Below are positions 9,660 to 18,700 of a DNA stretch of 64,000 nt, piece by piece. The DNA comes from Tenacibaculum sp. Bg11-29 (GTDB lineage: Bacteria; Bacteroidota; Bacteroidia; Flavobacteriales; Flavobacteriaceae): the NCBI RefSeq assembly GCF_002836595.1, contig NZ_PJBB01000003.1:558001-622000 (forward strand). Reading direction: 5' to 3'. The translations under genes were made by a program, and so were the position numbers. The notes beneath the pieces were generated by a model. The model did no database searches. It saw only the letters and a program-made list of their open reading frames with translations, and had not been told where the DNA came from. How positions within the stretch are numbered: the stretch's first letter is position 1; every line of letters begins with the position of its first letter.

Positions 9660-10752
9660 TCATGTCACTATTTTAGAAATTGATGCAAAAGCAGTAGAAC
9701 ACAACCTTACTTACTTTAAGCAAAAGCTAAATCCGAACACTAAGATACTAGCGGTTGTTAAAGCTTTTGGTTATGGTAGTGAATCTGTAGAAATTGCTAA
9801 ATTACTTCAAGATAAAGTTGATTATTTTGCGGTAGCTTATTCAAATGAAGGCGTAATTTTACGTGAAGCAGGTATTAAAACTCCTATTTTAGTTTTACAC
9901 CCTCAAATTCAAAACTTAAAAGAAATTGTAAAGCATAGGTTAGAACCGAACCTCTATAATTTTAAAATTTTTGATGCTTTTATTCAGTTAGCCGATGAAA
10001 AACCTTTAATGAATTACCCAGTTCATATTAAATTTAATACAGGTTTAAACAGATTAGGTTTTTGGCATACCGATGTTCCTAACATTATTACTGCTGTTAA
10101 AAAATCTAATAACATAAAAGTTGAATCTATTTTTTCTCATTTAGCTGCCAGTGAAGATCCTAATGAACAAGAATTTACAATTGGGCAAATAAATAATTTT
10201 GCTTATATCGTAAAACAATTTTATGAATATTTAGGCTACGAACCAATGCTTCATATTTTAAACACTTCTGGTGTTATAAATTATCCGCAAGCTCAGTTCG
10301 ATATGGTTCGTATAGGTATTGGCTTGTATGGTTTTGGAAATAATCCAGAAGAAACAGCTCAATTAAAAAACACACATACTTTAAAATCTATTATTTCACA
10401 AATACATATAATTCAACCCGGTGAAACCGTTGGCTACAACAGAGAATTTGTTGCAAATAAGGTTACTCGTAGCGCCACTATTCCTATTGGTCATGCTGAT
10501 GGAATTTCACGAAAACTAGGAAACGAACAAGGGTTTGTAGTTATAAATAAACAAGCTGTTCCTATTATTGGTAATGTTTGTATGGATATGATTATGGTTG
10601 ATGTTACAAAAATTGATTGTAAAGAAGGAGATGAAGTTATTGTTTTTAACCACCAACAACACATAGATTACATTGCTCATAAATGCGAAACAATTCCGTA
10701 TGAAATACTTACAGCAATATCACAACGCGTAAAAAGATTGGTAAAGCGCTAA
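9652..10752 (+). CDS. alr: Alanine racemase
   Basis: This PLP enzyme converts L- to D-alanine for peptidoglycan. The 366-residue protein has the PLP-lysine motif ([12 protein letters not shown]), the N-terminal TIM barrel, and [12 protein letters not shown]. The C-terminal beta domain carries [10 protein letters not shown], with the catalytic Tyr, and [26 protein letters not shown] is the usual second-domain signature. It starts inside the end of tdk (8-nt overlap) and ends 46 nt before mscL, so tdk-alr is an operon and mscL may be part of it. Confidence 0.96.
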   Translation: MNNHVTILEIDAKAVEHNLTYFKQKLNPNTKILAVVKAFGYGSESVEIAKLLQDKVDYFAVAYSNEGVILREAGIKTPILVLHPQIQNLKEIVKHRLEPNLYNFKIFDAFIQLADEKPLMNYPVHIKFNTGLNRLGFWHTDVPNIITAVKKSNNIKVESIFSHLAASEDPNEQEFTIGQINNFAYIVKQFYEYLGYEPMLHILNTSGVINYPQAQFDMVRIGIGLYGFGNNPEETAQLKNTHTLKSIISQIHIIQPGETVGYNREFVANKVTRSATIPIGHADGISRKLGNEQGFVVINKQAVPIIGNVCMDMIMVDVTKIDCKEGDEVIVFNHQQHIDYIAHKCETIPYEILTAISQRVKRLVKR

Positions 10753-10798
10753 TTTTTTTATATATTTTCAACTCAATTAACTATTAAAAACAAAAATC

Positions 10799-11206
10799 AT
10801 GGGAATGCTTAAAGAATTTAAAGAGTTTGCAATGAAAGGTAATTTAGTCGACATTGCTGTAGGTTTCGTTATGGGAGCTGCTTTTAAACAAGTAGTAACT
10901 TCTTTTACAGCTGGAATTATATCACCTTTAATAGGTTTGTTATTTAATGCAAACTTCAAAGATTTAAAATACATAGCAAAACAGGGGATCGCTGATAAGG
11001 CTGGAAAGATAACAGGTGAAGTAGCTATTTTATATGGTGAATTTTTAACTAACATTATCGATTTCATTATCGTTGCCTTTGTAATGTTTATGGTTGTAAA
11101 GGGTGTTAATGCTTTAAAGAAAAAAGAAGAACCTGCTCCTGAAGCTCCAAAAGGACCAAGTCAAGAAGAATTATTAGCTGAGATTAGAGATTTACTTAAA
11201 AAATAA
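10799..11206 (+). CDS. mscL: Large-conductance mechanosensitive channel
   Basis: This channel releases solutes on osmotic downshock. The 135-residue protein has the family layout: an N-terminal amphipathic helix and TM1 (KEFKEFAMKGNLVDIAVGFV), a periplasmic loop, TM2 (FLTNIIDFIIVAFVMFMVV) and a charged C-terminal helical bundle (QEELLAEIRDLLKK). It follows alr by 46 nt and is closed by a hairpin terminator. Confidence 0.97.
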   Translation: MGMLKEFKEFAMKGNLVDIAVGFVMGAAFKQVVTSFTAGIISPLIGLLFNANFKDLKYIAKQGIADKAGKITGEVAILYGEFLTNIIDFIIVAFVMFMVVKGVNALKKKEEPAPEAPKGPSQEELLAEIRDLLKK

Positions 11207-11210
11207 CATC

Positions 11211-11247
11211 AAAAAGCCCCTCGATTTAAAAAATCTTGGGGCCTTTA
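11211..11247. terminator. Terminator between mscL and the convergent regulator gene
   Basis: GCCCC (11216-11220) pairs with GGGGC (11238-11242), continued after a 2-nt mismatch by GATTT (11223-11227) with AAATC (11231-11235). A and T runs on both sides suit bidirectional use. It sits between the mscL stop (11206) and the end of the minus-strand gene at 11245. Confidence 0.8.
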
Positions 11248-12243
11248 TTTAAAAGACATCATTGTTCTAGATTTTATCTCTACTTTTAATTCTTTTATTT
11301 TCTCATACATACTTGTGAAAAAAAGTTTTCTATTTACTTCATTTGTATCTCCTGATATTTTTTCCGAAAACTTAAGCTGTCTTTTCAAAAACAAATCTAC
11401 GTCATTACAAACAGTTTCATCTTCAATTTTCATATGGGAAAGTGAACCATATGGAACTAACAATGCTTTCCTTCCTTTTGTTTTATAAAAAATAGTGTGA
11501 TTTAAATTTAAAAGCTTACTGTAATACAATTCAAACCCTCCTTTATTTTCAGTATTAAAATAACTATTCGCTGTAGATTTTTCAATTTCATTAACCACAT
11601 TAAGAATATCTTCACACAATTGAATTGCCTCTTCTTTTTGAATTAATTTAGTTTTAAAAAAATAAAAAACTTGATACAAAGAACTGTTAATTGTTGTATC
11701 CTCCCAAAGATCAATAATATTAGTTTTTTTAAAATTACTTTTAAATTCATCAACAACTTCTACTAACGACGTTTTAAGTTTAAAGTCTTTAAAACTCACT
11801 CGATCTTTATCATCTTTATATAAAAAATTAAACAACACATAAATTCTAAATTTCCAATACAAACTATCTGTGCTAAAATGATAAAGAGGAATATCTTTTG
11901 CTGAATATATAACAGTTACGTCTTTATATTTAAAAAAAGTTTTAGTATAAGAAGAAAAATCTTTATAAAACTGAACAAGGCTATTTACAGTACTTTCATA
12001 AGAATTGTTTCTAACCATTAAAAAATTATCAGATTTCAACTCATATAATTCGTTAAGTGAAATATTATAAAATTTAGCTAATTCGATTCCTTCTTCAAAT
12101 GTAAGTAATGTTTTCCCTTTTATTCTCCTATATGCGGCATCAGAACTAATATCTAATACATCAGAAATTTCCTCTACAAAAAGAACATTCTTAGGGAGAC
12201 TCTTCTTTATCTTGCTAAAAAGTACGCTTCCTTTTAACTTCAT
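11245..12243 (-). CDS. Putative DNA-binding protein with N-terminal helix-turn-helix
   Basis: The 332-residue protein has an N-terminal region of about 65 residues with an XRE-like helix-turn-helix pattern (FVEEISDVLDISSDAAYRRI, then TFEEGIELAKFYNISLNELY). The rest is helical, Lys/Phe/Tyr-rich and not assignable to a known ligand-binding or catalytic fold. This layout is seen in a Bacteroidota-specific group of uncharacterised regulators. It appears monocistronic; its 3' end overlaps the bidirectional terminator after mscL, and an AT-rich 190-nt gap lies upstream. Confidence 0.7.
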   Translation of the reverse strand: MKLKGSVLFSKIKKSLPKNVLFVEEISDVLDISSDAAYRRIKGKTLLTFEEGIELAKFYNISLNELYELKSDNFLMVRNNSYESTVNSLVQFYKDFSSYTKTFFKYKDVTVIYSAKDIPLYHFSTDSLYWKFRIYVLFNFLYKDDKDRVSFKDFKLKTSLVEVVDEFKSNFKKTNIIDLWEDTTINSSLYQVFYFFKTKLIQKEEAIQLCEDILNVVNEIEKSTANSYFNTENKGGFELYYSKLLNLNHTIFYKTKGRKALLVPYGSLSHMKIEDETVCNDVDLFLKRQLKFSEKISGDTNEVNRKLFFTSMYEKIKELKVEIKSRTMMSFK

Positions 12244-12381
12244 AATTATTTTTATTAATTAAAAATTGCAATAAGAAATTTATTTTTTTGCGTTTTTCAC
12301 AACTTAAATTTAACATAATTTTATTTAATTTACGCTAGAATCTATTTTTTTATAGATAATTGGGGGATTATCTATTTAAAT

Positions 12382-12411
12382 AAAAAAGCCTTCTCAAAGA
12401 GAAGGCTTTTA
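12382..12411 (-). terminator. Terminator of the AhpD-like gene
   Basis: GCCTTCTC (12388-12395) pairs with GAGAAGGC (12399-12406) around an AAA loop, with A/T runs on both sides. It lies 27 nt past the stop of the gene at 12438-13028. Confidence 0.85.
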
Positions 12412-12437
12412 TTTTACTGTTAATTATGATTTTTTTA

Positions 12438-13028
12438 TTAAACATGTTTTCCTTTTTCCCAACCATGCTTCCCTAAATATTGATCTCCACTTTCTACGGC
12501 TCCATCTTCAATAGAAGTTCCCATAGAATCATTCCATCTATTTAAATAGCCAAACAGAGAGATAACCCCCAACATCTCTACAATTTCTCCTTCATCCCAA
12601 TACTTGTACAATTCAGTCTTTATTTTATCATCAACCATGTTCGGTACCATAGAAGCTGCTAATGAAAAGTCTAACGCAGCACGCTCAGCATCCGAAAAAG
12701 CAACATGTGTCTTATACTCCCAAATATTGTCTAGCTGCTCTTGTTCTGCACCGTAACGTTCAGCAGCTCTAATAGCATGTGCTTGGCAATATCTACAACC
12801 AGTAGCATTACTCGAAACCCAAGCAATCATTCTTTTTAAAGCAGAAGTTACCTTTCCTTCATTTGCCATCACTGCTTTATTTAAATTTATAAAAGCTTTT
12901 GAAATGGCAGGACGACGCTGCATTGTTAAAACAGAATTTGGGCAGAACCCAAGTGTTTCATTAAAAAACTCTGCTAATTCTTTGGTTTCTTTATCATGCT
13001 CTGCTGATAATGGTGTTACTAATGGCAT
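12438..13028 (-). CDS. Carboxymuconolactone decarboxylase / AhpD-like protein
   Basis: The 196-residue protein carries the AhpD-type redox motif CRYCQAHAIRAAERYGA, in which the CxxC plus His supports alkylhydroperoxidase or peroxidase-like activity. It is preceded by KRMIAWVSSNATG and followed by FSDAERAALDFSLA, both typical of the CMD superfamily helical bundle. It is probably a cytosolic peroxide or organic-hydroperoxide-related enzyme with unknown substrate. The neighbouring divergent gene encodes an OsmC protein, another hydroperoxide-linked family, which supports an oxidative-stress role. Confidence 0.85.
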   Translation of the reverse strand: MPLVTPLSAEHDKETKELAEFFNETLGFCPNSVLTMQRRPAISKAFINLNKAVMANEGKVTSALKRMIAWVSSNATGCRYCQAHAIRAAERYGAEQEQLDNIWEYKTHVAFSDAERAALDFSLAASMVPNMVDDKIKTELYKYWDEGEIVEMLGVISLFGYLNRWNDSMGTSIEDGAVESGDQYLGKHGWEKGKHV

Positions 13029-13140
13029 ATATTCTATTTTTATTAATAAATTTTTACAGTAAGTTTGTGTAAAGTTTCAACAAATTATGTTGACTCTTTA
13101 TTAAATTCGCTTACGCAAGAAACAAAAAAATAATTAAATT

Positions 13141-13566
13141 ATGGCATCACATACAGTTACAACCGTTTGGAAAGAAAATATGCAATTCGAAACCGATAAC
13201 CCAAGCGGTCACAAAACATTTATAGATGTAGGTGAAGAAAATGGAGGGAATGGTAATGGTTTAAGACCGAAAGCCATGATGTTATCTGCCTTAGCTGGTT
13301 GCTCTGGAGTAGATGTTATTCCTTTATTAGAAAAAATGCGCGTTTCTATTGATGATTTTAAAATAGAAATTACGGGTGAATTAACAGAAGAACATCCTAA
13401 GTATTACGATAAAGTATTTGTTGATTATCATTTTTATGGAACAGCTCTAAATGAAGATAAAATTAACAAGGCTGTACAATTATCAGTAGATAAATATTGT
13501 GGTGTTATGGAGATGTTTAGAAAATTTGCTGAAGTAAAGACAACCAATCATTTTCATAATAAATAA
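13141..13566 (+). CDS. OsmC family protein
   Basis: OsmC/Ohr proteins reduce organic hydroperoxides through paired cysteines. The 141-residue protein has the fold-typical helix with the first Cys (MLSALAGCSGVDVIPLLEKM) and the second Cys in the C-terminal part (SVDKYCGVMEMF). The length and the KCSVS-like second site fit the YhfA-type subgroup. It is divergent from the AhpD-like gene and 20 nt upstream of recJ, so it is probably co-transcribed with it. A TAAGTTTG box lies at 13060-13067 but without a clear -33 element. Confidence 0.88.
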   Translation: MASHTVTTVWKENMQFETDNPSGHKTFIDVGEENGGNGNGLRPKAMMLSALAGCSGVDVIPLLEKMRVSIDDFKIEITGELTEEHPKYYDKVFVDYHFYGTALNEDKINKAVQLSVDKYCGVMEMFRKFAEVKTTNHFHNK

Positions 13567-13586
13567 AATATACAGAAACTAACTAC

Positions 13587-15275
13587 ATGCGTTGGACTTT
13601 AAAGCAAGAACCAGATTCTATAAAAGTAAATCAATTAGCTAAAGAATTAGCTATTGAAAAAACATTGGCTAAAATTCTTGTACAACGTAATATAGATAGT
13701 TTTGATAAAGCAAAGCAGTTTTTTCGTCCGTCTTTAGAAGACCTACATGATCCGTTTTTAATGAAGGATATGGATATTGCTGTTCAGCGAATTGAAAGTG
13801 CAATTGCCAACAACGAAAATATTTTAGTTTTTGGTGATTATGATGTTGACGGAACAACCGCTGTTTCTTTAATGTCGTCTTATTTAAAAACAATTCATCC
13901 GAATAGCATAGCGACATATATTCCTGATAGGTACGCCGAAGGTTACGGTGTTTCGTATATGGGAATTGATTTTGCGCAAGACAATGGATTTTCTTTAATT
14001 ATAGCTTTAGATTGCGGAATTAAGGCAATTGATAAGGTTGCTTATGCTTCAGAAAAAAATATTAACTTTATTATTTGTGATCACCACAAACCTGGTGCTG
14101 AAATTCCGAAAGCTGTAGCCGTTTTAAATCCGAAACAGATAGATTGTAATTATCCGTACGATGAATTGTGTGGTTGTGGTGTTGGTTTTAAATTAATTCA
14201 GGCACTAGCATCTAAAAGAAATCAGACTATAGATGATTTAGTAGGTTATTTAGATTTAGTAGCTACCGCAATTGCTGCAGATATTGTACCAATGACAGGC
14301 GAAAACAGAACTTTAGCTTATTGGGGATTGCAAATAATTAACTCGCAACCCAGAAATGGTATTAAAGCAATAATTCATCAACTAGATAAAAAAGTATTAA
14401 CAATTACTGATGTTGTTTTTATTATCGCTCCGCGGATAAACGCTGCCGGTAGAATGAAACATGGTAATTATGCTGTTGAGTTATTAACTGAAATGGATTT
14501 TGATTCGGCTGTTGAGTTTGCTTCATCCATAGAAAAATTTAACTCTGACAGAAAGGAACTCGATAAAAAAATTACACAAGAGGCATTACTTCAAATTGAA
14601 AATAACGAGGAAACTGAAAAATTCACCTCAGTTGTTTTTGATGAGAGTTGGCATAAAGGCGTTATCGGAATTGTAGCTTCTAGATTAATTGAAACGTATT
14701 ACAGACCTACATTAGTTTTTACTAAAAGTGGCGATAAACTTGCTGCTTCTGCTCGTTCAGTAAAAGGTTTTGATGTGTATAACGCCCTAGAACAATGTAC
14801 TGATTTTATTGAGCAGTTTGGTGGTCATAAATATGCAGCTGGTTTAACATTATTACCAGAGCAATATGAGGGGTTTAAAAATAAATTTGAAGAAGTTGTT
14901 GCTTCCACTATAAACAAGGATTTATTAATTCCTGAAATTAATATTGATGCGGAGTTAGATTTATCTGAAATTACGCCAAAGTTTTATAGAATTCTACAAC
15001 AAATGGCTCCTTTTGGTCCTCAGAATATGAAACCTGCTTTTTCAACCACTTCTGTAAGAGATAATGGTTATGGAAAACAAGTTGGTGCAGATAAAACACA
15101 TTTAAAACTAAATATTATTTACGGGTCGGATAAGCGAACTTATAATGCTATTGGGTTTAATTTAGGCAACAAGCTACCTGCTGTTCAAAATGATTTTGAT
15201 ATTGTATATGCACTAGATGAAAATACATGGAACGGAAACACTTCCATTCAGTTACTTCTAAAAGATTTAAAATAA
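13587..15275 (+). CDS. recJ: Single-stranded-DNA-specific exonuclease RecJ
   Basis: This 5'-3' single-strand exonuclease acts in recombinational and mismatch repair. The 562-residue protein has the DHH-family motifs in order: FGDYDVDGTTA (motif I), ALDCGIKA (II) and CDHHKPG (III). The DHHA1 domain follows (RSVKGFDVYNALEQC ... FGGHKYAAGLTL), then a C-terminal OB fold (APFGPQNMKPAF). Length matches the family. It follows the OsmC gene by 20 nt. Confidence 0.97.
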   Translation: MRWTLKQEPDSIKVNQLAKELAIEKTLAKILVQRNIDSFDKAKQFFRPSLEDLHDPFLMKDMDIAVQRIESAIANNENILVFGDYDVDGTTAVSLMSSYLKTIHPNSIATYIPDRYAEGYGVSYMGIDFAQDNGFSLIIALDCGIKAIDKVAYASEKNINFIICDHHKPGAEIPKAVAVLNPKQIDCNYPYDELCGCGVGFKLIQALASKRNQTIDDLVGYLDLVATAIAADIVPMTGENRTLAYWGLQIINSQPRNGIKAIIHQLDKKVLTITDVVFIIAPRINAAGRMKHGNYAVELLTEMDFDSAVEFASSIEKFNSDRKELDKKITQEALLQIENNEETEKFTSVVFDESWHKGVIGIVASRLIETYYRPTLVFTKSGDKLAASARSVKGFDVYNALEQCTDFIEQFGGHKYAAGLTLLPEQYEGFKNKFEEVVASTINKDLLIPEINIDAELDLSEITPKFYRILQQMAPFGPQNMKPAFSTTSVRDNGYGKQVGADKTHLKLNIIYGSDKRTYNAIGFNLGNKLPAVQNDFDIVYALDENTWNGNTSIQLLLKDLK

Positions 15276-15303
15276 TTTATTTAGAATTAGTCTAAATAAA
15301 TTA

Positions 15304-15311
15304 TATATTTG
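15304..15311 (+). promoter_or_regulatory. -7 box of the 15330 gene
   Basis: TATATTTG matches TAnnTTTG exactly. A TTA, not TTG, lies near the expected -33 position. The predicted start site is about 12 nt before the ATG at 15330. Confidence 0.5.
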
Positions 15312-15329
15312 TTTCCGTAAAAACATATT

Positions 15330-15674
15330 ATGGAAAATATAATTAAAATATACGACAATCAAATTGGCATTTCCTTTCACTGGAGAGACGCTAACACTCA
15401 TTTAATTCAATTAATATTTCGTGATACTGGTTTTCATTTAACTATAAATGAAATAGAAGAATTTTCTGAAAAAGTATTGGATTCTAAGAATCAAAAAAAT
15501 TGTGCTACTTGTATAAAAGGAGATAATTGTAAATCTATCTTATTACAAACTCCATCTGAGAAAGTAAGTATGGCTGTTTCTAAAATTGAACTCGGTCAAA
15601 TAGATGATTTACTTAAAGGAACTTTATTTCAAATTCGAATGAATAGCTATTTAGATGATTTATGTAGAAATTAA
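15330..15674 (+). CDS. Conserved hypothetical protein with a cysteine cluster
   Basis: I do not recognise a named family. The 114-residue protein has a beta-rich N-terminal half (IKIYDNQIGISFHWRDANTH) and a short Cys cluster near residue 65 (NCATCIKGDNCKS, spacing CxxCxxxxxC) that could bind a metal. The C-terminal half is helical. It has no signal peptide. A -7 promoter box lies just upstream and a terminator just after, so it is its own transcription unit. Confidence 0.7.
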   Translation: MENIIKIYDNQIGISFHWRDANTHLIQLIFRDTGFHLTINEIEEFSEKVLDSKNQKNCATCIKGDNCKSILLQTPSEKVSMAVSKIELGQIDDLLKGTLFQIRMNSYLDDLCRN

Positions 15675-15702
15675 AAAACGCCCTGTTTCCAGAGCGTTTT
15701 TT
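15675..15702. terminator. Terminator shared by the 15330 gene and the convergent nuclease gene
   Basis: AACGC/GCGTT plus CTG/CAG stems (15677-15697) with a C-A mismatch and a TTTC loop, flanked by A and T runs. It lies directly after the stop at 15674 and 20 nt from the 3' end of the minus-strand gene. Confidence 0.8.
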
Positions 15703-15722
15703 ATAACCTTTATGTAAGTATA

Positions 15723-18700
15723 TTAATGTTTAACAAGAACTTTTACACGTTGTCGTTTTCCGTCAATAAATGTCTTAACATAATAAACACCTCTTCTTAA
15801 ATTACCTAAACTATATTTAAAGGTATTATTGCCTTTAACAACTCTTTCGTTAGTTGAAAACACTTTACGGCCTCCATATATACTATATATTGAAATTTCT
15901 ACTACTGAATCATCGTTAGCATCAACACTTATTGTTAATGCATTTCTAAATAAAGGATTAGGATATAATCTCATTCTAGTAATAGCTGGCGTATTTATAG
16001 CTCCACCATCACAAGTACCTAACACTGCTCCTTTTCTTAAGAAATGTTTTACTAAAAATTCTGGAATACATTTTACTCTTCCTCTAAAACATATTTTAAC
16101 TTTCTTAAACCCGAAGTAACTACCGCATGAAACATTTATTACTTCTACTGTAATTTCCTTAGAAACACTACAACCATTTACATCTGTAATTGTAACACTA
16201 TAAGTTGTGTTTTCTTTTGGACACACAGTAATACGATCTGTTATTTCTCCATTATCCCATTCATAAGAATAAGGAGCAGCGCCACCTGATATTGAAAGTA
16301 CTTCTAATTTAGCACAAGCTTGCTTTCTGTACCCTTTATATACGATTGCATCTTCTGATACAGAAACTTCCATTTCTACTGGCTCTTCAATAATAAAATC
16401 TTGAGTTATTGATGTACCTACTGCATCCGTTACCGTTACTGTATAAGTACCCGCGGCTAAACCTGTTGCTGTTGTTGTTTCAGATCCATTACTCCAAACA
16501 TACATATAAGGTAATACTCCATTAACTGCAGAAACTATAGCTGAACCATCATTAGCTCCATTACAATTCACATTAGTAACTGCAACATCTAATGTTAACT
16601 CTTTTAATTGCAAACGTATAGATACTGGAAAATGATCTGATGTTGTACGAGAATACGTATTATTATAAAACTCATAATGTACTCTTTCAGAATTTGTCAA
16701 ATAATTGTCATCTAATTCATTAGAAATCGCAATATGGTCTATCATATTTTCTCTAAACACAAAAGATCTAAATCCGTTATTTGTTAAAGATTCTGTAACA
16801 ATAGAATAGTTTACTGTATCTTTTATATAAACATCGTATGTAGAAGTAGCATCTGTAACTAGATCAGCCACTACTGTTTCATCTACATCATCATTATAAT
16901 CTCCTAACAATACTAAGTTTGTATTTGAAAATCTAGTATCTAAAGAATCTTTTAAAACCTCAACATCGTATTTACGCATGTTATACCTGTTCTGCGCATC
17001 TCCACTATTATTTGCTCTCGCATGTAATGCTACAAAACTATACGCTTCTGTTTCACCATTAATAGTAACATCAGCAGTCATTAAAAAAGGTAGTCTTCCA
17101 CTTGCATAAAATCTTGTTTTATCGCTATTAGGATAATCTGCCAAAGCGGAATCATCTCCTCCATTATATAATGGGTGAATAGATCTTAACAATGCTTCTG
17201 TTTTCTTAACATTTACTGTAGCCTTTCTATAAATAAAACCTACTTTTTGGCTTATACCATCTGTTGAATTTGGTCGAGAAATCGCATCAGAAAGTACATA
17301 ATCGTATGCTGGTAATTCCTTTAATAATTCATCAAACAATTGTACATCTACAATTTCTTGAACCGCAATTACATCTGCATCTAATTTATTTAACGCTGCT
17401 TTTACGCTTTCTTTTTGAATTTGATCTGAGTTTGGATTCCCTGCAGCAGGTGAATTTTCTTCATCTCCAAACCATTCTATATTCCAAGTAACAATATCTA
17501 ATGTATTTTCTTTAGGAATATCATTCACTGGAAAAGTTGGTGGCACATAAGTAGTAGCACAAGACATGTCGCTTCTTTGTCTTGGTAATAATGAATAGAA
17601 ATTTAAAAATCTACTTACTACCCCTACAATTTCGTTACACGTTTCTGGCTGACCCAAACCAACAATATCCGTTACATCTAAATCTATACGTACTTGTCCA
17701 CTACCGCTTGTATCAGTTAAATTGTAATTTGAATTACCAAATAAAATATCTCCTGCTTTTGGAAAAATTGGATTTAGAACCTTAACTAATTGACTTGGAT
17801 AATTAACCAGTTCATTTAATGTAACAACCTTAGCTTCTATCGGATTATTTGGAACTCCATTGTTAATAACCTCAGTTACTTGACTTATTTGAATTTGATC
17901 TTTAAACGAACTTCTAGTTCCTTTTACTGTGATTGAATCTCCTATTTTAAAAATATTCTCACCATAAACTTGTTCATCAAAAATAGCAATTGCTCCAGTA
18001 GTATCTTGAATATAAGCAGATCCTCTAAACTCATCTGCAACTGTTAAAACTCCTGTTATAAATACTTTTTCACCGTCTACTTTATTTCTAGCCTCTGCTA
18101 TTGTTGTTGGTGAAGTAGGCGCAGTAACTACATCTGCATTTTTGGCTCCAGGAGTTGGTAATAACTGTGTAAATGAGCTTGTATTTCTTGCTCCTCCTGC
18201 TCCATTTGGTGAACGCTGTAATGAATGAATATTTTTAGTCCCTTGTGCATCTTCATTTAATTGAGGCTCTCCTGTATTTAGTAAAACTAATAATTCTGCA
18301 TCATCAGCATCATTTGTTCCATAAACAACGGCGTCTACTAAATTCGTTGTTGTTACCGAAGTACTATTAGGAAAATCAGTAACGCTCCCTTGATATAATG
18401 CTACAGCATCTGCTCCGTTTTGTAATGCATTGTTTGGTACTACTAAATTTACATTTGGTACATCTTGATTACCAATTACAAAATATCCTGCCGCATTGGT
18501 TGTTTGACCTGATAAATCAATTGTATTATAGCTTGAATTATTTGACCCATTATAAAAAACTAATACCAATCCATCTAACGAAGTATTTCCTGTTCCTCCA
18601 TCAAATAACTCTACGAATTCTTGCGTATCTGTTCCTGAAGTATCTGCATCTAATTCATTTATTACTATAGTCGAACTACTTGAAATAGCAGTACCTGATA